A stretch of 64,000 nt of DNA, taken from the NCBI RefSeq assembly GCF_014529945.1, contig NZ_JACVFB010000001.1, positions 62,001 through 126,000 of the forward strand, read 5' to 3'. Position 1 is the first letter of the stretch; each line of letters begins with the position of its first letter. The notes beneath the pieces are model-generated. The model saw only the letters and a list, made by a program, of their open reading frames with translations. It made no database searches and had not been told where the DNA came from. The position numbers and the translations under genes are program-made. The stretch is from Chitinophaga varians. Its GTDB lineage: Bacteria; Bacteroidota; Bacteroidia; Chitinophagales; Chitinophagaceae. This document shows positions 6,846 to 15,261 of the stretch, piece by piece.

Positions 6846-9704
6846 AAAGCTCAATGCAATTTTTGTAAAGATGCGCATGCCATTAAAGCCCATCTGCACC
6901 GCGTCCCAGGGACCGCCTGTTTCGCCGTCGTAGGCAGAGAGTTTTGCGCCGGGCACATAACCCAGATCGGGATGCACATTGAAGATATTGTCTGCGCCCA
7001 GGAACCAGCTGATGTGGGAAGAGAAACGATAGCTGGCATATAGGTCGGTAACGGCTTTGCCTTTGTAGTTGAACTGTTCGGGTACCAGGGTACCATCTTT
7101 GTCGAGCGCTACGAGCGGACTGATGCCGGTGCCAGCCAGATTGGGGTCGCCGGGCAGGCCGGTACCTTCTTTGGCGGGGTCGCCGGCGAAGCCGTAGCCC
7201 AGCAATACAATTTTACCGAAGTAGGTAACGCGGGCGCCTACACTGACTTTTTTGATGCCGTATTCCACATTGAGGCCCAGTTTGGCCGGAGGGGCGGAAG
7301 CCAGCACAAAATGTTGTTCTCTTTCGCTGAAAAATTCGCCCCGGTGAAGGTAGCTGTCGTTTAGTTTATCGGGCACATTGATTTTGTCGATGTTCATATG
7401 TTGAATGTTGCCGGTAAACAGCACCCGGAAATGTTGGTCGTTCCACTTTTTATTGTAGTCAACCACCATGTCGAGGCCATAGTTGGTCGTATTAACGGCG
7501 TTGGCAAAAAACTGAGCATTATCGATATGCAGGGCTTTTAGTGCGTCCTGAAATTCTTTATCGAGGGTGGCGTCGCCGGCATTGAACTGACCGGAGAGCA
7601 CGATGCGGTCTTTCACTTTTACGAGGTAACCATCTACGGTGATGGTAAGATTGGAGACGGGTTTAAGGGAGAAGCCCAGGCTGGCGTTAACGGATTTTTC
7701 CTGTTTCAGGTCCGGGATGCCGGCGGCTTTGGTGATGGGATTGTTGTTGGGCGCTATTTTCACTTCGGTGATACGGCCGCCCTGCACATTGGTGAATTGC
7801 GAGCTGTAGTTGATCTGTTGCAGGGAAGGGGCGCGATAGCCGGTGCTGACGGAACCGCGGATATTAAATCCTGGTGCTGCTTTAAAGCGTGCGGCCAGTT
7901 TATAGTTGCTGGTAAAACCGAAGTCGCTGTAGTTTTCTACTCTTACCGCGCCACCCAGCAGGAATTTTTTAGTGATGTCCCATTCAGCGTCTACGAATCC
8001 CGCGAAATTGGAGCGGTCTGCTTTCACCTCGTCGGTAGGGCGATAGCCGGGAAAGCCCTGTGCGCCGGTGGCTTTATTGAAGGTAGGGTCGTAGTTGGTG
8101 TAAGAGGCTTCCTCACCGGCGTATATACGGTACTGTTCATAGCGGTATTCTGCGCCGATGGCGAGGTTAAACCCTTCGCCGATGTGTGGGATATCTTTGG
8201 AGAAAGTGAGGTTGGCAGTGTTCTGGGTGAAAGAGAAACCACCATCTTTAAAATGAGTGGGCGTGCTGGCGCCTAGTGAGGCGTTAAACGTTTTATCACC
8301 GAAGAAACGGAAGTCATTCCTGCCGAAAGTATTGCTGAGGTCCCATTTCCAGTTGTTGCCGGTGCTGCCTTTCACGCCTGCAGCGAGTGAGAGGTCCTGG
8401 ATATGAGTTTGTATGTGGGGATTGAAGACCGTGTCGGGTACGTTGCCGGGGGTGGGGATGCTTTCCATAATGCCCGGGTAAAATATAAGACTGCCGCCGG
8501 GGTCTGTGGGAAACCGGTCGGTGTGTCCGCTGGAGAGCGGATTGAAACCGTGGAATGTTCTCGTATAGGCGTAGGCGTCAGACGACTTGTAATTATAGCC
8601 GCCGAAGGCATACACGGTGGTGCTGCTGCTGCCTACCGGTACTTCCATGTTGATCATGCCACCTCCGGAGGTAACGGAGCCGTCGCCATGGGCGCGGCGA
8701 CCGGTATTGATCGGCAGGCTGTTGGCGTTGTTGAGATTGGTGTCCAGTACCTGGCGGAAGGTTTTACCTTGCCGCAGAAAGTTACCGGAGAAGTTAATAA
8801 ATCCGTTGTGTTTACCAATGGGGACGCCGTAGTTGGCGCCCAGGGTAACGGTGTTGCCATCTATGGCGCCGGTATGGGGATATTGTTGTAAATCCTTTTT
8901 GAAGTAGGTATTGTATTGATGGTCGTAGTAACCGGCGTAACCGGTGTTGAAAGTCAGGTGGTTGACATCTTTTTTCAGGATGATGTTGATAACGCCGGCG
9001 ATGGCATCGGAGCCATATTGTGCGGAGGCGCCATCGCGGAGTATTTCCACCCGGTCGATGGCCGATTCGGGGATGGCGTTCAGGTCTGTGCCGGAGTTAC
9101 CGCGGCCGCGGGTGCCGAATACGGACACAAAGGCTGTTTGATGCCGTCTTTTCCCGTTGATGAGCACCAGCGTCTGATCGGGGCCCAGTCCACGTAAGGT
9201 GGCCAGGTCTATCTGGTCAGCGCCATCGCTGCCGCTTTGTTTGTTGTAATTGAAAGAGGGCGCTGCTGCGTTGAGCAGGGATGTCAGTTCCATTTTAGCG
9301 CTGGGCAGTCCTGCCTGGTTAACGCTGATCACGTCTACCGGCACCGGCGTTTCCGTTTTGGCGCGGCCGCCGCCGCGGGTGCCGACTAATACAATCTGCG
9401 TTAGTTCGGTGGCCGTGGAAACCAGCTGGATGTTAATTTCCGTACGGCCGTTAACGTTAGTCTCCACGGTATTAAATCCGATGGCGCTAAATTCCAGGCT
9501 CGCGCCTGCGGGAACGTCCAGTTGATAAATACCGTCTTTGTTGGTTTGTGTGCCTTTGGCAACAGACTTGATTCTGACGGTGATACCTTCGAGGGGGCTG
9601 CCGGTGGAAGCGTCTGTTACCTTACCGGTAACATGTTGATTTTGGCTGAATGCACGGGTGCATAACAGGATCGCGGTTAGAAAAAACAGGATTTTGAGGT
9701 GCAT
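6843..9704 (-). CDS. TonB-dependent outer-membrane receptor with carboxypeptidase-regulatory-like N-terminus
   Basis: The 953-residue product has a signal peptide ending near AFSQN. A CarboxypepD_reg-like beta-sandwich follows (about 24-107, VTGKVTDASTGSPLEGITVR ... LEFSAIGF), then a plug domain (about 115-250, with LRGLGPDQTLVLINGKRR, VEILRDGASAQYGSDAIAGV and INIILKK). A 22-strand-type barrel ends in KIALSF with the usual terminal Phe. No SusD partner or STN domain is present, so it looks like a stand-alone TonB receptor for siderophores, cofactors or small oligomers. It is followed on its strand by a terminator and then an AraC regulator. Confidence 0.93.
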   Translation of the reverse strand: MHLKILFFLTAILLCTRAFSQNQHVTGKVTDASTGSPLEGITVRIKSVAKGTQTNKDGIYQLDVPAGASLEFSAIGFNTVETNVNGRTEINIQLVSTATELTQIVLVGTRGGGRAKTETPVPVDVISVNQAGLPSAKMELTSLLNAAAPSFNYNKQSGSDGADQIDLATLRGLGPDQTLVLINGKRRHQTAFVSVFGTRGRGNSGTDLNAIPESAIDRVEILRDGASAQYGSDAIAGVINIILKKDVNHLTFNTGYAGYYDHQYNTYFKKDLQQYPHTGAIDGNTVTLGANYGVPIGKHNGFINFSGNFLRQGKTFRQVLDTNLNNANSLPINTGRRAHGDGSVTSGGGMINMEVPVGSSSTTVYAFGGYNYKSSDAYAYTRTFHGFNPLSSGHTDRFPTDPGGSLIFYPGIMESIPTPGNVPDTVFNPHIQTHIQDLSLAAGVKGSTGNNWKWDLSNTFGRNDFRFFGDKTFNASLGASTPTHFKDGGFSFTQNTANLTFSKDIPHIGEGFNLAIGAEYRYEQYRIYAGEEASYTNYDPTFNKATGAQGFPGYRPTDEVKADRSNFAGFVDAEWDITKKFLLGGAVRVENYSDFGFTSNYKLAARFKAAPGFNIRGSVSTGYRAPSLQQINYSSQFTNVQGGRITEVKIAPNNNPITKAAGIPDLKQEKSVNASLGFSLKPVSNLTITVDGYLVKVKDRIVLSGQFNAGDATLDKEFQDALKALHIDNAQFFANAVNTTNYGLDMVVDYNKKWNDQHFRVLFTGNIQHMNIDKINVPDKLNDSYLHRGEFFSEREQHFVLASAPPAKLGLNVEYGIKKVSVGARVTYFGKIVLLGYGFAGDPAKEGTGLPGDPNLAGTGISPLVALDKDGTLVPEQFNYKGKAVTDLYASYRFSSHISWFLGADNIFNVHPDLGYVPGAKLSAYDGETGGPWDAVQMGFNGMRIFTKIALSF

Positions 9705-9756
9705 ATGGGGGGCTTTTCTTTAATTTAAGAAAAAAATCCCATATGGCCCTTTTTTA

Positions 9757-10218
9757 TTATAGTTTGATGCCTGCTTTCCGGTAGATAAAACTCAGTAACC
9801 ATGCGGGACCGATCAGCAGGAACTGGAGGTCCTTGAAGAAGCTGGGTTTGGCGCCTTCTATCTTATGGCCGATGAACTGTCCAATCCATGCCACCACAAA
9901 GATAATGAGGGCCACCAGCCAGACGGGTGCGCTGCTGGCCGCAATAAGCCGCCATAACCACAGACAGATAATGCCGATGATGGTCATCCCTACCGCGAGC
10001 GACGCGGACAGCCGCGCATAGTAGATAATGAGCAGCACCAACGCTATCTGCGCCACGGTGAGCACCATCGCGGTGCCCGGTAGCGGAATACGGATAGCAT
10101 ATAAAAAGCCCACGATACTGAAGAATATAGCCGGTACACAAATCCAGTGAATGAGCTTGTTGGTCTCGTTGCGATGACTGGTGCCATAGTCATCCAGCCA
10201 TTGTTGGATCGTTTTCAT
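9757..10218 (-). CDS. Mpo1-like / DUF962 membrane protein
   Basis: The 153-residue protein has about four hydrophobic segments. Family features are visible: an N-terminal WLDDYGTSHRNETNKLIHWICVP block with conserved His, and a C-terminal GQFIGHKIEGAKPSFFKDLQ block followed by a last membrane helix. Yeast Mpo1, the characterised member, is an Fe(II) dioxygenase that shortens 2-hydroxy fatty acids; the His residues here are candidate metal ligands. The ATG overlaps the stop of the upstream minus-strand frame as ATGA. The bacterial role is not established. Confidence 0.85.
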   Translation of the reverse strand: MKTIQQWLDDYGTSHRNETNKLIHWICVPAIFFSIVGFLYAIRIPLPGTAMVLTVAQIALVLLIIYYARLSASLAVGMTIIGIICLWLWRLIAASSAPVWLVALIIFVVAWIGQFIGHKIEGAKPSFFKDLQFLLIGPAWLLSFIYRKAGIKL

Positions 10219-10472
10219 GGTGGAAGCTGTTTTACGCTTTTACTAATATAATTTATTTGCCGGTGATTAGGATGCGCTTCATCCCGGTGCGACCGAAAAA
10301 TGTCGGGAAATACATCATAGACGCTTTTGCCGGATTCAGGTGATAGCTGCCACTGTAGCGCGGCAGCAGAGACACGGTAAAGGTATGCCGGCCTTTGGTC
10401 AGGGATAGGCACTTCGATCGTCACATAGTCTGCCTCTGCATTGACCGTAACGTCTATACGTAATTCCGCCAC
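10215..10472 (-). pseudogene. Possible remnant of an alpha-2-macroglobulin-type gene
   Basis: The 85-residue frame opens with GTG and contains VTVNAEADYVTIEVPIP, which resembles a segment near the C-terminus of bacterial alpha-2-macroglobulin-like proteins; after that the resemblance stops. Just upstream in another frame (TTG at 10569) is a good signal-peptide-like stretch, KRTLLLLLCCFGVIVHGFCQ. Together they suggest the two ends of a secreted-protein gene with the middle deleted and the frame broken. The stop overlaps the next gene's ATG (ATGA), so the piece may still be translated. The identification is weak; a short unrelated protein is the alternative. Confidence 0.3.
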
Positions 10473-10643
10473 GGTGCCGCGGACTGCGCTGGGGGCTGTT
10501 AGTGAGTTGACAAAATCCGTGGACGATCACGCCAAAGCAGCATAGCAGTAACAGCAGTGTACGTTTCAAGGCAAAGGGTATTTAGCGGGTTATGGTATAA
10601 GTTAACAATAATCGATAACTTTCCTCAAAAATCTTGTTAAAGT

Positions 10644-11531
10644 ATGGAAACCATTGGATTTATAGGGGCCGGTAATTTAGGGACGCCGATTGTTACCAAC
10701 CTGTTGAAGGCAGGTTATCATGTAAAAGTATATAACCGTACCCGTGAGAAAGCACTCCCGCTGGAGGCATTGGGGGCGGAGCTGGTAGATAGTCCTGCGG
10801 CGGCGGCAACACCGGGCGGCATTGTGATGAGCCTTGTGGCCGATGATAAGGCCGTAGAGAGCGTAGCGAACGATGACCTAATGAAAGCCCTGGGCGCTGG
10901 CGGTATTCATGCGTCGATGAGTACGATTTCACCGGATACGTCGCGTACGCTGGCGGCGCATCATCAAAAGCAGGGGGTGACCTACGTGGCGGCGCCGGTG
11001 TTTGCCCGTCCGGAAGCGGCGGCGGCAAAAGTGGGCAACGCCGTGATATCCGGCCCTGCTGCAGCGAAAGAAAGGATAAGGCCTTTACTGGAGGCTGGAT
11101 TCGCTAAGAATATTTTTGATTTAGGTGAAGATGTGGGAAGTGCCAATGTGCTGAAGCTGATGGGCAACTTCATGATTGCCGGGGCTATTGAGATGATGGC
11201 AGAAGCTTTTGCGTTGGCAGAGAAAAACGGCGTAGATGCGAAGGTGGCTTACGAAATGCTGACCACCACTTTATTTGCGTCACCCATTTTCCGCGGTTAT
11301 GGCGCGATGGTGGTAGATCGTACGTATGTCGGCAATCCGGCGTTTGGTGCGGCGCTGGGATTAAAAGATATGAATCTGGTGTTGCAGACCGCCACCCGGT
11401 CACATACTCCGATGCCACTGGCCCAGCTGGTGCAGTCCCGGCTCATGACCGTGGTAGCGCGGGACGTGAAAGATGCTGACTGGACCGCATTGGCGATGGG
11501 TGCGTTGGAAGATGCCGGCCTGAAGGGCTAG
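10644..11531 (+). CDS. NAD(P)-dependent beta-hydroxyacid dehydrogenase family protein
   Basis: The 295-residue product has an N-terminal Rossmann motif (GFIGAGNLGTPIVTNLL, residues 5-21) and VYNRTREKA after strand 2. It ends in an all-helical domain with the catalytic-lysine region SANVLKLMGNFMIAGAIE. This is the 3-hydroxyisobutyrate / 6-phosphogluconate dehydrogenase-like fold; Arg at NRT favours NADPH. The usual substrate-binding DAPVSGG block is changed to AAPVFARPEA, as in the glyoxylate-reductase or imine-reductase-like offshoots, so the substrate is uncertain. It ends in a 4-bp overlap with the convergent HxlR-type gene. Confidence 0.88.
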   Translation: METIGFIGAGNLGTPIVTNLLKAGYHVKVYNRTREKALPLEALGAELVDSPAAAATPGGIVMSLVADDKAVESVANDDLMKALGAGGIHASMSTISPDTSRTLAAHHQKQGVTYVAAPVFARPEAAAAKVGNAVISGPAAAKERIRPLLEAGFAKNIFDLGEDVGSANVLKLMGNFMIAGAIEMMAEAFALAEKNGVDAKVAYEMLTTTLFASPIFRGYGAMVVDRTYVGNPAFGAALGLKDMNLVLQTATRSHTPMPLAQLVQSRLMTVVARDVKDADWTALAMGALEDAGLKG

Positions 11532-11911
11532 TTTTTGCTGACCGCCAGTTCTCCCGCCTGACGGGTGGCGTCGCGATGCATCTCACCCCAGCTGCACATA
11601 TGCTCCAATAAACTTTCGAGTGACCGTCCCAGTGGGGTTAATTCATATTCCACCCGGGGCGGTACTTCCGGATAAACGATCCGTGTTATCAGCTGATCGT
11701 TTTCCAGCTCCCTTAATTGTAATACCAGCACCCTTTCGGATATACCGGATATAGATTTTTTCAGTTCGTGATAACGCATTTTGCCTTCCAGCAGCCGCCA
11801 GAGGATGGTGGGTTTCCATCGTCCGCCGATCACAGAAAGGGTGTGGGCTGTCTGACATAAGCCGTTGAGTATCCGCTCATTGATCGCATTAGTGGAGTTT
11901 TCTTTCCGCAT
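11528..11911 (-). CDS. HxlR-family winged-helix transcriptional regulator
   Basis: The product of about 127 residues matches HxlR along its length: an N-terminal Cys (GLCQTAHTLSVIGGRWKPTI), then MRYHELKKSISGISERVLVLQLRELE (recognition-helix region), a wing with EYELTPLGRSLESLL, and C-terminal CSWGE. The Cys suits a redox- or electrophile-sensing member. ATG at 11911 is preferred to an upstream TTG. The gene is transcribed divergently from a DoxX-family gene, a frequent pairing, and the gap holds a perfect palindrome that is a candidate binding site. Confidence 0.92.
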   Translation of the reverse strand: MRKENSTNAINERILNGLCQTAHTLSVIGGRWKPTILWRLLEGKMRYHELKKSISGISERVLVLQLRELENDQLITRIVYPEVPPRVEYELTPLGRSLESLLEHMCSWGEMHRDATRQAGELAVSKN

Positions 11912-11957
11912 AGATGCCTGTTTTTGTTTCAAACCATAAATATACAACTTCGCCGGA

Positions 11958-11977
11958 CGCTAACCCAGAGGTTAGCG
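11958..11977. promoter_or_regulatory. Palindromic operator candidate for the HxlR-type regulator
   Basis: CGCTAACC-CAGA-GGTTAGCG is a perfect 8-bp inverted repeat with a 4-nt spacer. It lies between the divergent regulator (start 11911) and doxX-like gene (start 12051). Its size and place suit binding by a dimeric winged-helix repressor. A possible -7 box for the doxX-like gene (TACGTTTG) lies about 45 bp further on at 12022-12029. Confidence 0.65.
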
Positions 11978-12050
11978 CTTTCCTTCCGGTAACTCATCTA
12001 TAAAACATTCTTGAATATCTATACGTTTGTATATCATAAAACTGTTCACT

Positions 12051-12437
12051 ATGAAAATTGTTCCACTGTTAGGGCGTATCCTGTTTGCGCTCATCTTTGT
12101 AATGTCGGGTATCAATCACGTAGGCGGTGCCGGCGCCGATTATGCAGCAGCTTCCGGTGTGCCGGCAGCTAATATTATGGTCCGCCTGGCGGGACTGCTC
12201 TCTTTGGTAGGCGGTTTGAGCGTATTGCTGGGCTACAAGGCCAGGATCGGGGCATGGCTGGTGGTGATATTCCTGGTTCCGGTAACGTTTGCCATGCACA
12301 AGTTCTGGGGTATTGCTGATCCTATGACCGCGCAGATGCAGATGGCTATGTTTATGAAAAATGTGGCGTTGATAGGCGGCGCGTTGCTGATTGCTTATTT
12401 TGGGGCAGGGCCATTTAGTATAGACAACAAAGCATAA
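12051..12437 (+). CDS. DoxX family membrane protein
   Basis: The 128-residue protein has four membrane helices. The first carries the DoxX pattern RILFALIFVMSGINHVGG, followed by GVPAANIMVRLAGLLSLVGGLSVLLGYKARIGA and a MHKFW loop. ATG at 12051 begins MKIVPLLGR; an upstream in-frame TTG at 12027 is less likely. DoxX-like proteins are associated with redox and detoxification contexts (thiosulfate:quinone oxidoreductase subunit in archaea, RhoX-type in bacteria). Control by the divergent HxlR-type regulator is probable from layout. The biochemical function in this branch is not known. Confidence 0.88.
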   Translation: MKIVPLLGRILFALIFVMSGINHVGGAGADYAAASGVPAANIMVRLAGLLSLVGGLSVLLGYKARIGAWLVVIFLVPVTFAMHKFWGIADPMTAQMQMAMFMKNVALIGGALLIAYFGAGPFSIDNKA

Positions 12438-12438
12438 T

Positions 12439-12560
12439 GATTTACGATTTTTTTGATTTGCGATTTTTTGATTTTAAAGCATAGCCGCATTCTCCTGTTA
12501 TTCGGGTAAATCTCCGCTGCGTTTTTAAATCAAAAAATCGTAAATCAAAAAATCCCAAAA
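12439..12560. repeat. AT-rich inverted repeat built from a GATTTTTTGATTT unit
   Basis: The left arm 12439-12478 carries two tandem copies of roughly GATTTNCGATTTTTTGATTT. The right arm 12524-12560 carries the same in reverse complement (AAATCAAAAAATCGTAAATC). About 45 bp separate the arms. It lies downstream of the doxX-like gene and just before a GC-rich terminator. The two-unit repetition within each arm suggests a repetitive intergenic element rather than a chance run of A/T. Confidence 0.65.
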
Positions 12561-12562
12561 TG

Positions 12563-12590
12563 AAAGGCCGTCATCGAGACGGCCTTTTTA
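12563..12590. terminator. Intrinsic terminator between convergent doxX-like and SPFH genes
   Basis: A perfect 10-bp stem (AAAGGCCGTC at 12563-12572, GACGGCCTTT at 12578-12587) has a 5-nt loop and a run of T in plus orientation. In minus orientation the following T-run is poorer, so it mainly serves the doxX-like transcript. Confidence 0.85.
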
Positions 12591-12631
12591 GGGTAACATG
12601 AATGGTGAAAGTGGGTATAGGGACGATAGCT

Positions 12632-14569
12632 TTATTTACTTTCTGAATCGGCGGAAGGAGAAGTGTTGGGTATCGTCGTTTGTTTATTGGATATTTCTTC
12701 CAGTAATTTCAGTCCCAGTAAACCGCTGATAGGGCCGTTGGCGCCTTCGCCGCCACCGATCAGCACATCCGGCATGATGCGGATATGTTGGCTTCCGATA
12801 GCTTCCATCACTTTTAATTTGGTGAAGTTTTCGCCACCCATGGCTTCTACGGCCAGTTTATAGGATTCTGCGCTGGACTGACCGATAGCCAGAATTTTTT
12901 CCGCTTCTGCTCTACCGGTAAGAGATATTTTTTCTGCTTCAGCCCGGGCTGTCCATTCTGTACGGTCGGCTTCCGCTTTGGCGAGGAGCCTTACTTTTTC
13001 CGCTTCACCGCTGGCCAGCAGTTTCATTCTGTCACTTTCCGCGTTGGCCTGCAGGCGTACGCTGTTAGCGTCACCGGTGGCTTTTTTCACAGAGGCGTCG
13101 GCGATTTTTTCTGCGATGAGTACGCCCTGATCGGCCTTCACGATTTCTTTCTGCATTTCGGCAACAGCAGTTTCTTTTTCGAGCGACTGCCGTGTTTCCT
13201 GTGCCTGGCGCTGTGTTTCGTAGGTCACTTTTTGTTCCTCTGCGATTTTACGGTCGGTCAGCGTTTTCATCAGGCTTTCCGGCGGCACGATATCACCGAT
13301 AAGGGTGTCCACACCGAAAACGTTGTACTGGTCCAGCACCTGGCCGATGTGTTCTTTCGCTGCGTTCTGTCTTTCTTTACGGCTGGTCAGGAAGCTGATC
13401 ACATCAGAGCCCTGGGCAGAGTTACGGAAGTAGTTGCCGATGGTAGGCTCCAGTACCTGTGTAACGAGGTTGCTCATGTTACCAAAGCGGGCAATTACTT
13501 TCGGGGCTTCCGTAGTAGGAATATGGATGATCTGCGATACATCGAGATTGAAGGTAAAACCGTCCTTGCTCCGTACGGTGATGGTGGAGAGGTTTTTATC
13601 AAGCTGATGTGCTTCACTTCTGGCAGAGGCCCAGTTGAGCACCAGGTTGGTAGTAGGTACCAGTTCTACTTTCATGATGTAGGGGTTGATCGGATATTTA
13701 CCCGGACCTAACGGTTCCGCCCATACGCCTTTGGTGCCTTTCGCCACGATGTTACCGTGTTTAAATTCAGCGCCGCTGATATCTACGCCGTCACTACCCA
13801 CAAAGGAGATCACTACGCCTACGTGGCCAATGGCTATTTCCGTCATGCGCACGATTTCCATCTTTGCGAACCAGGGGTTGATAAAATAGGAACCTGCGAG
13901 GATCACCTGCTCCTGCAACCCTTTGTAGCCGCCTCTTTCGAGGAAGGCATCTACGTCCTGGAAGTTGTTGTGTTCCGGGATGGTTTTACCTGCGATAGCA
14001 CCGGTTTCCAGGGCTTGTCCTTCCAGCGTGGTCACAATGCCGACCGCATTTTCCGGGATGGATATCATATCGGTGATTTCCACTTCAAAGATGAAGGTGT
14101 TAATACGGTAGGAGCCAGGCGTGATGATGGCTGTCTGCCGGCCTTTGCAGCCGCCGCTTTCAAGGAAGGCCACGGTGTCCTGGAAGGTGTCACAGTTGAC
14201 TTTACGGGCGAGGATAGTGCCGGTAGGCAGTTCTGCCCCATCTTTAGCCAGCACCAGTCCTATTTTGCCGGTGGGGATAATAGTAAAGGGCTGAAAGGTG
14301 ATGGCATATTGCCACATCCATTTCCAGAAATATACGCCGGGGGCCAGTGTTTGCGCCTGGAAGCCGGCCTCGCCGTGAGTAGCCAGGATGCGGCCTTCGG
14401 GCAATTCCTGTTTGCCAAACAGCACAAATTTTTTCGTTACCAGACCAATACGGTCTTCTGGTACAATGACAACGCCAAAGAATATACGAAGAATGACTTT
14501 GTACATAATCAGGCATAGAATAGGCAGGCCAATGAGCAATGCCCATTTTAATACAGGGGTGTTTTCCAT
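12632..14569 (-). CDS. SPFH/band-7 (flotillin-like) protein with four N-terminal repeats
   Basis: The 645-residue protein has one membrane anchor (about residues 8-34). Four related modules of roughly 50-65 residues follow (about 34-84, 96-158, 168-232, 245-296), each beginning with an I-P-x-x-x-(I/V)-G-(L/V)-V pattern and ending in PG.Y or AGSY (APGVYF, TPGSYRIN, LAGSYFIN, GPGKYPIN). Next come an SPFH domain (about 300-430) and a long Ala/Glu/Lys coiled coil (about 430-590) with AEAE/AEADR repeats, as in flotillins. It should form membrane-bound oligomers facing one side of the inner membrane. Repeat + SPFH + coiled coil recalls the arrangement of the major vault protein. No NfeD partner is adjacent. 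Confidence 0.85.
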   Translation of the reverse strand: MENTPVLKWALLIGLPILCLIMYKVILRIFFGVVIVPEDRIGLVTKKFVLFGKQELPEGRILATHGEAGFQAQTLAPGVYFWKWMWQYAITFQPFTIIPTGKIGLVLAKDGAELPTGTILARKVNCDTFQDTVAFLESGGCKGRQTAIITPGSYRINTFIFEVEITDMISIPENAVGIVTTLEGQALETGAIAGKTIPEHNNFQDVDAFLERGGYKGLQEQVILAGSYFINPWFAKMEIVRMTEIAIGHVGVVISFVGSDGVDISGAEFKHGNIVAKGTKGVWAEPLGPGKYPINPYIMKVELVPTTNLVLNWASARSEAHQLDKNLSTITVRSKDGFTFNLDVSQIIHIPTTEAPKVIARFGNMSNLVTQVLEPTIGNYFRNSAQGSDVISFLTSRKERQNAAKEHIGQVLDQYNVFGVDTLIGDIVPPESLMKTLTDRKIAEEQKVTYETQRQAQETRQSLEKETAVAEMQKEIVKADQGVLIAEKIADASVKKATGDANSVRLQANAESDRMKLLASGEAEKVRLLAKAEADRTEWTARAEAEKISLTGRAEAEKILAIGQSSAESYKLAVEAMGGENFTKLKVMEAIGSQHIRIMPDVLIGGGEGANGPISGLLGLKLLEEISNKQTTIPNTSPSADSESK

Positions 14570-15261
14570 TGTTGTTGATATTAGATGTTAGGTATGTGCA
14601 TCAGGAATTTACGGACAGCGCACGGTAATGCAGTGGCAGCACAGTGAGTACAGTTGCATAGCAATAGTCAGGCGGCATTATTACATGCCGTTAACAGCCG
14701 ATCGTTTGCCCGGAAAGTAAATTAGCAGGTTGGAGGAGAAGTGTTGAAGTTGGTCGCAATATAATCTGTCAGGTTGATGCTGAACAGTGAATGACGGAGT
14801 ACCATCGTGATGTAGATTGAGGATGTAAAAATGGATATAATTTTTCATCCGTCAAAATGCCCTGCGGACAGGCGATTGAGCAGATTGATGAAATGATGGA
14901 CGCAGTGGCCTCGTTTTTTCTGCCGTTGCAAAAAAGAATGATTTTATTGATGAAATTTTCAAAAAAGAGGGGAGAAATATATTTTTCCCTTATTTACTGC
15001 GGGTTACAGCGGATGACCCCTCTGCATATATAAGGTGTAGGCAGCTTCTGGAAATGGTTTTTCATGATAAGGCCGGAAAGGATAAAACGGGTAGGACGCG
15101 ACCGGTGTACCCTCCTGTAAACGAACAATTAGTGTATCAAAAACGTACATTTATTATTTTTTAATATTTACATGTTATTGATTTACAGATTGATAACTAA
15201 GTGGCATTTTTTTGGCGCGGCTGGTTCGTTCTGTTGCTCAACTTTTAATGATACGCCTGTT
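14570..15261. other. Intergenic region, no gene recognised
   Basis: This 692-bp divergent gap lies between the SPFH gene (minus) and the ABC permease gene (plus). I see only very short frames (the longest plausible is about 47 codons from 14894, without family features) and no clear hairpin terminator. It must hold both promoters. An upstream in-frame ATG for the permease at 15172 would add 30 residues that do not resemble the family. Confidence 0.5.

Noticed and set aside
14894..15037. Short frame of about 47 codons in the 692-bp gap
   Set aside because: No family resemblance, no signal or membrane pattern, and length within chance expectation.
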